64,000 nt of DNA. It comes from Bog-473 sp963745175 (GTDB lineage: Bacteria; Actinomycetota; Acidimicrobiia; Acidimicrobiales; RAAP-2). Below the pieces are notes generated by a model. It was not told where the DNA came from. It saw only the letters and a program-made list of their open reading frames with translations, and searched no databases. The DNA lies in assembly GCA_963745175.1 (NCBI GenBank), contig CAVUWK010000002.1, positions 248,001 to 312,000 of the forward strand, written 5' to 3'. This document shows, piece after piece, positions 17,569 to 24,307 of the stretch. The translations under genes and the position numbers were made by a program. How positions within the stretch are numbered: position 1 is the first letter of the stretch; every line of letters begins with the position of its first letter.

Positions 17569-18984
17569 TCAGATCCCGAGACTCATTCCCGCGACATCGG
17601 TGACCCCGCTGCCTCCGAGGCTGCCGTCGAAGTCGGCCGAGCCGTAGTTGAACACGCCGCCGTCCGACGCGGTGAACCAGTACCCACTGCCGTCGGGAGT
17701 CGGCGTCATGCCGACGATCGGCTCGTTGAGCTTGAGGCTGCCGGTGGAGCCGTAGAACTGGGCGTCGCCGTAGGCGAAGATCCCGCCATCGGAAGCCACG
17801 AACCAGTAGCCCTGCCCGTTGGGTGTCGAGGCCATGCCGACCACTGGCTTGTTCAGGTGCAGGCTCCCGGTCGAGCCGTAGAACTGGGCGTCGCCGTAGG
17901 CGAAGATCCCACCGTCGGACGCCACCAGCCAGTAGCCGTGGCCCGAAGGCGTCGCGGCCATGCCGACGATCGGCTTGTTCAGCGTCATGCTCCCGGTCGA
18001 GCCGTAGAACTGGGCGTCGCCGTAGGCGAAGATCCCGCCGTCGGACGCCACGAACCAGTAGCCCTTGCCGTCGGGCGTCGCCGCCATGCCGACCACTGGC
18101 TTGTTCAGCTGCAGGCTCCCGGTCGAACCGTAGAACTGCGCATCGCCACTGGCGTACACACCACCGTCGGAGCCGACCATCCAGTAGCCGCCGCCGTCAG
18201 GCGTCGGCGCCATGCCCACGACCGGCGCGTTGAGGTTGAAGTACTGGGCGCCATCGAGGTAGGCGAGGTAGTTGTCGTTGCCGAACCCGGTCAGCTCGCC
18301 CGCCTGGCCGAACATGTAGTACCCGTCGCCGGGGTCGGTCGGGACGATGTTGAAGGCGATGGTGCCCGAGATGTCCGTGGTTGCGGTGGTGCAGTCGATC
18401 TGGAGCGCAACCGAGTTGAGCGGCGTGGAGCCCGACGTGAAGTCGTACTGGTCCAGCTCAATGGCCGAGCTGACCGCCTCCCCGGCGCCGCTCCCAACGG
18501 TGCCGCAGGACTGGCCTGCTACCGACAGGTTCGACGGGCCACCGATGGAGTCATAGAAGGCGCCGGCGGTCCAGGGCTGTGCTTGTGGCGACAGGTCGAG
18601 AGCCCCGCCGTTGGGACCCGGTCCGCTGCCGTAGCTCAGGCACAGGTCGCTGTGGTTGCTCGAGTTGCACGGGGAAGTGAAGTTGGGCGTGACCGAGCTC
18701 CACTCGTACACCGTCCCGACGCCGGACGCGAGATCGGTCACCACGAAGTTGGCCTGGGTGAGAGGCGCCACCGTCGACGCCGGATCCGCGTGGCCGGTCG
18801 AGGACGCTGCGCCAGACGACGACGATCCGACGTTCGCGTGGGGCCCGAATGACCCTGCGGCGCCCGCGGTTGCCGCCGTGCTCAGGGTGAGCGCGGCAGC
18901 AAGCGCAAAAAGCGTCCCCAGCAGCATCGTCCCCCGACCCGCTCGGCCTCCGGCCGGGCGGCTCTTCCAATAACCGATATTCAT
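17569..18984 (-). CDS. Secreted protein with five 42-residue beta-propeller-like repeats
   Basis: 471 residues. The N-terminus has a basic start, a hydrophobic segment (TMLLGTLFALAAALTLSTAA) and an Ala-x-Ala region for signal cleavage. An adhesin-like domain with four cysteines follows to about residue 250. Then come five repeats of about 42 residues starting near 254, 296, 338, 380 and 422, with the core VGMAATPDGKGYWFVASDG and the sequel FAYGDAQFYGSTGS. The regular glycine and tryptophan pattern suggests blades of a propeller or a beta-solenoid. I recall such repeats as common in Acidimicrobiia extracellular proteins without a known function. A good ribosome binding site (AAAGGAGAGG) precedes the ATG. 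Binding to a surface polymer is a guess. Confidence 0.75.
   Translation of the reverse strand: MNIGYWKSRPAGGRAGRGTMLLGTLFALAAALTLSTAATAGAAGSFGPHANVGSSSSGAASSTGHADPASTVAPLTQANFVVTDLASGVGTVYEWSSVTPNFTSPCNSSNHSDLCLSYGSGPGPNGGALDLSPQAQPWTAGAFYDSIGGPSNLSVAGQSCGTVGSGAGEAVSSAIELDQYDFTSGSTPLNSVALQIDCTTATTDISGTIAFNIVPTDPGDGYYMFGQAGELTGFGNDNYLAYLDGAQYFNLNAPVVGMAPTPDGGGYWMVGSDGGVYASGDAQFYGSTGSLQLNKPVVGMAATPDGKGYWFVASDGGIFAYGDAQFYGSTGSMTLNKPIVGMAATPSGHGYWLVASDGGIFAYGDAQFYGSTGSLHLNKPVVGMASTPNGQGYWFVASDGGIFAYGDAQFYGSTGSLKLNEPIVGMTPTPDGSGYWFTASDGGVFNYGSADFDGSLGGSGVTDVAGMSLGI
17602..18225 (-). repeat. Five tandem 126-bp coding repeats
   Basis: The 42-residue units of the secreted protein are also alike at the DNA level, most closely the three central ones (phrases such as GTAGAACTGGGCGTCGCC recur at 126-base steps). 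This indicates recent tandem duplication or ongoing gene conversion. The last unit has diverged and is cut short. Confidence 0.8.
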
Positions 18985-19029
18985 GTCCCTCTCCTTTGGT
19001 GCTCCCCGTCGACCGGACAGGTCCCCCCT

Positions 19030-19071
19030 GATCGGTCGATGGGCATGACTGCGGACTTCGCAGCCCCGATC
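19030..19071 (-). promoter_or_regulatory. Nested inverted repeat in the leader of the secreted repeat protein
   Basis: GATCGG (19030-19035) pairs with CCGATC (19066-19071), and inside it CTGCG-GACTT-CGCAG (19049-19063) forms a second stem. It lies 46-87 bases upstream of the ATG of the secreted protein, within a 193-base leader that holds no gene. It could be a structured RNA element or a terminator between the small upstream gene and this one. I cannot match it to a known riboswitch. Confidence 0.35.
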
Positions 19072-19177
19072 CCCCGACAGCGAGCTCGCCCACTGCTGCG
19101 CTTCGCCAGATGCCGGTGTGCCGAGACCATAGGAAGTCCCGGTAAAGCCGCAGTAAGGCCCGGTTTCGCGCCGCGCT

Positions 19178-19372
19178 CTACGCCGCGGTTGGCTCGGTCC
19201 AAAGGTGGATCGGCGCCCGCCAACATCCGACGCGCATGTTCAAGACCTCGGCGATGCCGGCAATGACGTTGCTGCCATCGGTGTCAGTCGCGTCGGTGTC
19301 CGCCGCGCCGCCTTGTGACGCAGTCTCAGCCTTCGTTGCGTCACGCAACTGGTTGCGATCGAATGTCTTCAT
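19178..19372 (-). CDS. Unknown small protein (64 residues)
   Basis: A short gene with a better ribosome binding site than most of its neighbours (GGAGGAAAC before the ATG), which is the main reason for calling it. The N-terminal half is polar and charged (MKTFDRNQLRDATKAETASQ), followed by a Gly-Gly, an Asp/Thr-rich stretch (AADTDATDTDGS) and a more hydrophobic C-terminus with one Cys and two Trp (VLNMRVGCWRAPIHLW). There is no signal peptide. A leader followed by a GG and a short distinct tail is the layout of peptide precursors, but no modification enzyme lies nearby, so this is only one possibility. It is upstream of and co-directional with the secreted repeat gene, separated by a 193-base leader. 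Confidence 0.5.
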   Translation of the reverse strand: MKTFDRNQLRDATKAETASQGGAADTDATDTDGSNVIAGIAEVLNMRVGCWRAPIHLWTEPTAA

Positions 19373-19373
19373 G

Positions 19374-19404
19374 TTTCCTCCTTCGGTTCAATCCCTGCCG
19401 AAGG
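19374..19404 (-). promoter_or_regulatory. Hairpin touching the ribosome binding site of the small peptide gene
   Basis: On the transcript CCTTCGG (19404-19398) can pair with CCGAAGG (19386-19380), with an 11-base loop. The right arm overlaps the first two bases of the GGAGG ribosome binding site, so folding could limit translation. The rest of the gap to 19644 holds no gene that I can support. Confidence 0.4.
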
Positions 19405-19644
19405 TCTACAGATCGCCGGTAACCGCGACGTAACGTCAGCCTTCCCTCATTGTCGCGGGCGGTGGATGACGGCTCGTCGGTGGTATCGCCTTGCGGGCCG
19501 CTTGCCGGCGATCAATTGCCGTCCGCATTGAGGACGCTCCACTCAGCGGCCAGGCCCGGCTCTGATCGTCAGCTACCGCGCGGACGCGTTTGTCGGGAAT
19601 CGTCGAGTGGGGGGTGTGCGACCTCGGTTTGGACTTGACGGGAG

Positions 19645-20406
19645 CTACCGCCTCCGGCGCGACTCAATCCACCTCTTGTTACGCCTCTGCTCCGACTCCT
19701 CGAACGCGTAGTTGCGGTTCGTCAGGCTCAGGTTGACATCGTACGGGTGTTCGTTCCCCCAGAGCGGAACGTCGCCCTGAATGTGGATCGGGCACCCGTG
19801 GAATTCGAGGAGGGTGGTATCGATGATTCCTTCGCTGAAGGTGTCAGAGACATTCAAGTTCTCCTGCGTCAGGGGCGGCCGGTGACCCCGATGAGCCTTC
19901 GCCATCTCGATCCATTCCGCGATCGGCTTGGAGACTTCGACGAGCAGGAGGCACTCGTCCCCCGGTCCCAGCGTGATGGACCGTTCCGGCGGGGCCTCGG
20001 GAGGTCTCGCCGTGGCTGACGCCGGGATCGAGTCCCGCGGCCCCGCAACCATGGTGCCGGGCGGGAGGAAAACCAGCCCCCTCGAGCGACCTTCGTTCGC
20101 GGCGTGTACCCAGCACGCGAGTGAAGCCACTGTGTCCCGAGACTCGTCGACGGGAGCTCCGTCGACCAGATCTTCGTTCCAGGCCAAGGTAGCGAAGGCG
20201 GGCGATCTGATCACGAAGGTGATGAGGGGCGCTCGCTGGTCGATGCGAGCCTTGATTGCCTCACGGCTGTCGGCCTGGGCGGCCGCCACCGCATCCCGCG
20301 TCAGTCGGGCTTGGCGAAGAGCGACGATCACCACCACGAGGGTCGCGACGGCAAGCCCCAGCGTCGACCACGCCGTTACGTTGTCGGTCAGGCTCCCCAG
20401 CACCAC
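19645..20406 (-). CDS. Unknown protein with one N-terminal membrane helix
   Basis: 253 residues, no family recognised. An N-terminal helix (WSTLGLAVATLVVVIVALRQ, about residues 13-32) is followed by a short coiled helix rich in Arg, Ala and Asp (RLTRDAVAAAQADSREAIKA). A globular part follows, with beta-type segments such as RAPLITFVIRSPAFATLAW, SLACWVHAANEGRSRGLVFLPPG and SITLGPGDECLLLVEVSKP. The C-terminus is basic (RRNKRWIESRRRR). This plan, a single anchor plus a cytosolic beta-sandwich-like domain, is seen in many unannotated membrane proteins. GTG/ATG start choice is not certain. It diverges from the GlnX operon, whose regulatory gap it shares. Confidence 0.6.
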   Translation of the reverse strand: MVLGSLTDNVTAWSTLGLAVATLVVVIVALRQARLTRDAVAAAQADSREAIKARIDQRAPLITFVIRSPAFATLAWNEDLVDGAPVDESRDTVASLACWVHAANEGRSRGLVFLPPGTMVAGPRDSIPASATARPPEAPPERSITLGPGDECLLLVEVSKPIAEWIEMAKAHRGHRPPLTQENLNVSDTFSEGIIDTTLLEFHGCPIHIQGDVPLWGNEHPYDVNLSLTNRNYAFEESEQRRNKRWIESRRRR

Positions 20407-20742
20407 GGAGAGGGCTTAGCAGGTAACCGCAAGTATCGCCTCGACTTTCCCCATTGCGGATCCGATGTCGATCCCCGCCACGGTCGGCGTCCCCAACTCG
20501 GGATCGCGGCTGGGACTCCCATACCGCGAGATCGGCAGAGTCGAGACGAATCAGTCGGGTCCGCCTTACCGAGCCCTTACCGGGGGGCCATACCGTCTGC
20601 TCACAATGAAGCCGCAAAGCCGCGTATTCGCACTCACCTTCTCTGGCGAAGGTTCAGCTAACGTGCCTGTCACCTCATGGGGGGATGGTGGGTCGTCGGG
20701 TCGTGAGCGTTCGATGACTGCAGGAGCATGGGGAGGCACGAA
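20407..20742 (+). promoter_or_regulatory. Regulatory gap before glnX with spaced octamer repeats
   Basis: The 336-base gap has no credible gene. It holds four copies of CC(T/A)TACCG at 20519, 20564, 20575 and 20588, two of them exactly 11 bases apart. A CACAAT hexamer at 20602-20607 lies six bases after the last copy and could be a -10 box with no good -35. Direct repeats one helical turn apart close to a weak -10 are the known binding layout for SARP-type activators, and a BTAD/winged-helix protein is encoded at the end of this operon. Binding is inferred. Confidence 0.45.
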
Positions 20743-22065
20743 GTGACGATGACAGCTCCGCTGAGCCGGGCGACCCTTCGCCCCAAGGCCCAGCTGGAGT
20801 TGGCGCGCCGGGCCACACCAGTGCGGCTGAGGTTTGCCGCGGTAGCCATTGCGGTGCTTGCGTTGGTCACCGGGCTTGGGGCCGCACTCGCCACGACGCA
20901 AAGGCAATCCGCAACATCGGCGGCCTGGCAGCACGCCGAGCCGCTCATGGTGACGGCCCAGGCAGTCGACACCTCCTTGTCAGATGCGGACACGACCGCC
21001 GCGGCTTCGTTCCTGCAGGGACGGGTCGAGCTGGCGGCCCTCCAGAACCGATACCAGGGCGATCTCACTCGCGCAGGGGCCGACGTTGCCCAGGCCGCGC
21101 GGGAGGCCGGCTCTGATCCTGCCGTTGCATCGAGCTTGGAGACCCTCTCGACGGATCTGCCCGTCTATGCCGGCATCGTCCAAGAGGCCAACTTCAACGA
21201 GCGCCAGGCGTTCTACCCGCTCGCTGCTGCCTATCTCGCCGAGGCGAACAACCTCATGCGGTCCTCGATCCTGCCCGCCGCCGCCCAGGTGTACGGGACC
21301 GAGGTCGACCGACTTGGAGGCGATCAGTCGACGGCGGTGTCACCGTGGCTGGTTGCGCTCGCCGCCGTGGCTCTGGTCGCGCTCTTGGTGTCTCTCGTGG
21401 TGGCGCAGCGGCGGCTCAGTCGCCATTTCCACCGCACCTGGAACGTCGCATTGGCTTCGGCGACCGCCATCGTCCTCGTGGTCGGCGTCTGGTTCACCGT
21501 GGCGCTCGTCACGCAAGACTCCGGGGTGAAAGCGGCGCAGGCGAACGGCTCCCAGCCGGTCTCGGCGTTCACCGAGGCTCGCATCTTGGCCCTCCGGGTA
21601 CAGGCGGACGACGAGCTGACGCTGCTCACGAGGGATTCGGACCCGTCGTACCAAGTTGACTACGCCAGCACTGCCGCGGCGCTCGGCCACCTGCTGAGCT
21701 CGGCGGGCCCGGTCACCGGCTCGGGCAGCTCGTTCGAGGCCGGCCAGCTCGCACGGGCCAAGGCGGCGTTCGGGTCCTACACAATGCTTCATCGTCAGAT
21801 CCGCGCCTTCGACAACCTGGGCGACCTGGCGGGGGCCGTGACCCTCGCTTCGGGGAGCGGCACACATCAGCTTCCTGCGGTCTCGTCTCAGCTGAACGGG
21901 ATCTTGTCTGGAGGGATCGACGGATCACAGGCCACCTTCGTGTCGGGGACGTCGGGGGCGGCCTCCGATCTGAACGCGCTGACGTGGGGCGTCGTGATAG
22001 CGACGATCCTCGTCGCGGTCCTCGTCCTCATTGGCTTCCAGCCCCGGATCGCGGAGTATCGGTGA
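20743..22065 (+). CDS. glnX: GlnX-like membrane sensor protein
   Basis: About 440 residues from the GTG at 20743, which has GGGAGG six bases upstream. The ATG at 20749 is the alternative. The layout is helix 1 near residues 32-50 (FAAVAIAVLALVTGLGAAL), an outer helical domain of about 140 residues rich in Ala and Gln, two central helices (WLVALAAVALVALLVSLVV and VALASATAIVLVVGVWFTVA), a second outer domain, and a final helix (WGVVIATILVAVLVLIGF). I assign GlnX from this topology and its place before GlnH and PknG, as in mycobacteria, where GlnX conveys the GlnH ligand signal to PknG. Overlaps glnH by one base. Confidence 0.78.
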   Translation: MTMTAPLSRATLRPKAQLELARRATPVRLRFAAVAIAVLALVTGLGAALATTQRQSATSAAWQHAEPLMVTAQAVDTSLSDADTTAAASFLQGRVELAALQNRYQGDLTRAGADVAQAAREAGSDPAVASSLETLSTDLPVYAGIVQEANFNERQAFYPLAAAYLAEANNLMRSSILPAAAQVYGTEVDRLGGDQSTAVSPWLVALAAVALVALLVSLVVAQRRLSRHFHRTWNVALASATAIVLVVGVWFTVALVTQDSGVKAAQANGSQPVSAFTEARILALRVQADDELTLLTRDSDPSYQVDYASTAAALGHLLSSAGPVTGSGSSFEAGQLARAKAAFGSYTMLHRQIRAFDNLGDLAGAVTLASGSGTHQLPAVSSQLNGILSGGIDGSQATFVSGTSGAASDLNALTWGVVIATILVAVLVLIGFQPRIAEYR

Positions 22066-23096
22066 TGGGCGCGAACGGGCCGGCGTGGGCTCGAGCACCG
22101 CGTCAGCGCCGACTGGCGGCTCTGGTCGTCGTGGTGGCGGCCGTCATGCTTGCGTCGTGCGGCTCGCCTTCCCCCGGCACGGCCGCGTCGGCCCCGGCGC
22201 CGGTTGTCATACCCAAGGGGGCACAGATCGTGCACCCGTCGCCGCCCTCGTCCGCCGGAGACACCTGCAATGCCACCGCCAGTCTCTCGCCGCCGACGAC
22301 CATGCCCGCTCCCGGCCAGATGCCCAATGGCTCGTACATGAGGCAGATTCAGGACAGGGGTTACCTCAAGGTGGGCGTCGCCCAGGACACCTACCTGTGG
22401 GGATACCGCGACCCCGTCACGGGTGATCTGTCCGGCTTCGACATCGACATGTTGCGCCAGGTAGCCATCGCCATCTTCGGATCGTCCGACCCAAGATATT
22501 TCCGTACGGTCATTGTCCCCAACGCGGAGCGCGCCCAGGCCGTCCGGAAGGGAGATGTGGACCTGTTGGCCGAGACGATGACGATCAATTGCGCGCGGGA
22601 AACCGGAAACGAGGCCGTCGACTTCTCGTCCGTCTACTACCTCGCTGGTCAGAAGATCCTGGTGCCAACCAACTCCACGATCACCGGGCCCCAGGACCTG
22701 GGCGGGAAACGCGTGTGCGCCCCCGCTGGCTCGACGTCACTGCAAAACCTCGTCACCAAAGCGATGCCGCGCAACATTCATCTGTGGGCGGTGAACGACA
22801 CAACGGATTGCCTTGTGATGCTCCAACAGGGCCAGGTCGACGCCATTAGCACGGATGACGCCATCCTCTTGGGACTCCAGGCCCAAGACCCGAACACCAA
22901 GATCGTGGGGACGGCCTTCAGCGCCGAGCCCTACGGCATGGCGATCAGCCAGTCCCATCCGGACTTCACGTCCTTCGTGAACGGCGTGTTGGCCCAGGTT
23001 TCGGCCGACGGGACCTGGACCCAGATCTACGACCGCTACCTCCAGCCTCACATCGGTGGAGCGGCCCCCACGCCTCCAGTGGCGAGCTACCGGTGA
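22065..23096 (+). CDS. glnH: Glutamate/aspartate-binding lipoprotein GlnH-like
   Basis: 343 residues. An N-terminal signal helix ends in a lipobox (AAVMLASCGSP, Cys about residue 32). The family 3 solute-binding fold follows: YLKVGVAQDTYLWGYRDP, then SGFDIDMLRQVAIAIFG, AEDM-type segment LLAETMTINCARE, VDFSSVYYLAGQKILV, and DLGGKRVCAPAGSTSLQNL. The extended proline-rich region between lipobox and fold is typical of PknG-linked GlnH. No transporter permease or ATPase gene is present, so it works as a sensor rather than in uptake. In mycobacteria GlnH binds Asp and Glu and acts with GlnX. The ATG overlaps the stop of glnX. Confidence 0.85.
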   Translation: MGANGPAWARAPRQRRLAALVVVVAAVMLASCGSPSPGTAASAPAPVVIPKGAQIVHPSPPSSAGDTCNATASLSPPTTMPAPGQMPNGSYMRQIQDRGYLKVGVAQDTYLWGYRDPVTGDLSGFDIDMLRQVAIAIFGSSDPRYFRTVIVPNAERAQAVRKGDVDLLAETMTINCARETGNEAVDFSSVYYLAGQKILVPTNSTITGPQDLGGKRVCAPAGSTSLQNLVTKAMPRNIHLWAVNDTTDCLVMLQQGQVDAISTDDAILLGLQAQDPNTKIVGTAFSAEPYGMAISQSHPDFTSFVNGVLAQVSADGTWTQIYDRYLQPHIGGAAPTPPVASYR

Positions 23097-24307
23097 GCAC
23101 CGTGACGCCACTGACGACAGCGGAGATCGATCGGCGCATCGAGGCATTCCGGACCGTTCTGGACCGCACCACGGGTCGCCTCGTTGAGCTCGACGCCGAT
23201 GTGACGCGCCGTCTTCTCGAGACCTCGCACGAACTCCGGGGCGCCACGGCGGCGGCATGGGCCGATGCGTCGTTGCGCCATGCCGCTCTGTGGCAGAGCG
23301 AGCTCGCGCTGGAGAGTCTGCTCACGCAGGTGATGGACGAGCGAGGCGACAAGAGGTCCGCGTCGCCCGCAGCGCTGGCACGGCTCGATGGGCTCCTCGT
23401 GGGGGCCTCCGTGGAGCTGCCGCGCTCTCCGGAGAGCGGGCCCCCACTTCTGACCGATGAGGCGACGCCCACCGTGGCCTGCTCTGTCGCACAGGTGTTC
23501 GAACAGATGACGACCGACTTCGCAGTGGTGACGGAGTTCGTGGGCTCTGTCGCACGGACCTGGGGGGAGCTGACCAATCGCCTGGACGAACTGGCGGCGT
23601 TGGTGCTCGAGCTGGAGAAGGAGATGCAGGCGTCCGGCATGCGGCGGCCGAACGACCTCGGTGTGTTGGGGCGGACGCTCGCCGAAGCAAAGACCACGGC
23701 GCAGGAAGATCCAATTTCCCTCGGCTCCGAGGAGGTCGCACTGCTCGAATCGCGAGCTCAACGCCTCCGGGAAATGGTGCATGGGGCGACCCGGGTACAT
23801 CAGGCGGAGCTGGAGGAGCTGGTGGCCGCCGATCGGAGCATCGGTGCCGGGCTGGAGGCGCTGGCCACCTGCCGCATGCAGCTCGACCGGTGGTCGGAGA
23901 AGATCGTCGTCCCCGACGCGACCCTGGCCGAGCTTGACCGACTTTCTCACGAACTCGATCGGCTCCGCCTCGAGTGCGAGCAGGCACCGAGTCCGGGCAT
24001 CGGAACTCCGGCCGCCGAGCTCCGCCGCCGGGCTGACGCTCTTCTCGATGAGGTGACGCGGCTGACCAAGATCGAGGGCGTGCGGATGGACCGGCGAGAC
24101 GAGCTGCGCGGTCTCCTCGGGGCATACCAAGCCAAGGCAGGCGCGGTCGGGCTCGCCGAGAGCCTCGAGATCGACGGCCTCTACGCGGCGGCGCGAGACG
24201 CGCTGTACCGCGCGCCCTGCAACCTGGAGGAAGGCGAGCGGTGCGTGACGGACTTGCAGAGAGCCATTCGCCGCCTACAGAAGGTGAGCCATGATGGTCG
24301 CGTGTGA
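23093..24307 (+). CDS. Coiled-coil protein of the PknG operon
   Basis: 404 residues, nearly all alpha-helical by pattern, with long heptad-like runs such as EIDRRIEAFRTVLDRTTGRL, LTNRLDELAALVLELEKEM, VALLESRAQRLREMVHG and LAELDRLSHELDRLRLE. No membrane segment, no enzyme motif. The C-terminal 60 residues (YAAARDALYRAPCNLEEGE) look like a small helical repeat. It overlaps glnH by four bases and pknG by 17 bases, so its product level is tied to theirs. I infer a scaffold or a kinase partner. I have no firm family name for it. Confidence 0.7.
   Translation: MSTVTPLTTAEIDRRIEAFRTVLDRTTGRLVELDADVTRRLLETSHELRGATAAAWADASLRHAALWQSELALESLLTQVMDERGDKRSASPAALARLDGLLVGASVELPRSPESGPPLLTDEATPTVACSVAQVFEQMTTDFAVVTEFVGSVARTWGELTNRLDELAALVLELEKEMQASGMRRPNDLGVLGRTLAEAKTTAQEDPISLGSEEVALLESRAQRLREMVHGATRVHQAELEELVAADRSIGAGLEALATCRMQLDRWSEKIVVPDATLAELDRLSHELDRLRLECEQAPSPGIGTPAAELRRRADALLDEVTRLTKIEGVRMDRRDELRGLLGAYQAKAGAVGLAESLEIDGLYAAARDALYRAPCNLEEGERCVTDLQRAIRRLQKVSHDGRV

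Noticed and set aside
17602..18225. Regular 126-base repeats that might suggest a CRISPR array or a satellite.
   Set aside because: The units are in frame, code for similar 42-residue repeats and lack unique spacers.
18985..19177. Possible c-di-GMP or c-di-AMP riboswitch in the leader.
   Set aside because: Some pieces look similar by eye but the conserved cores do not align; kept only as an unassigned structured leader.
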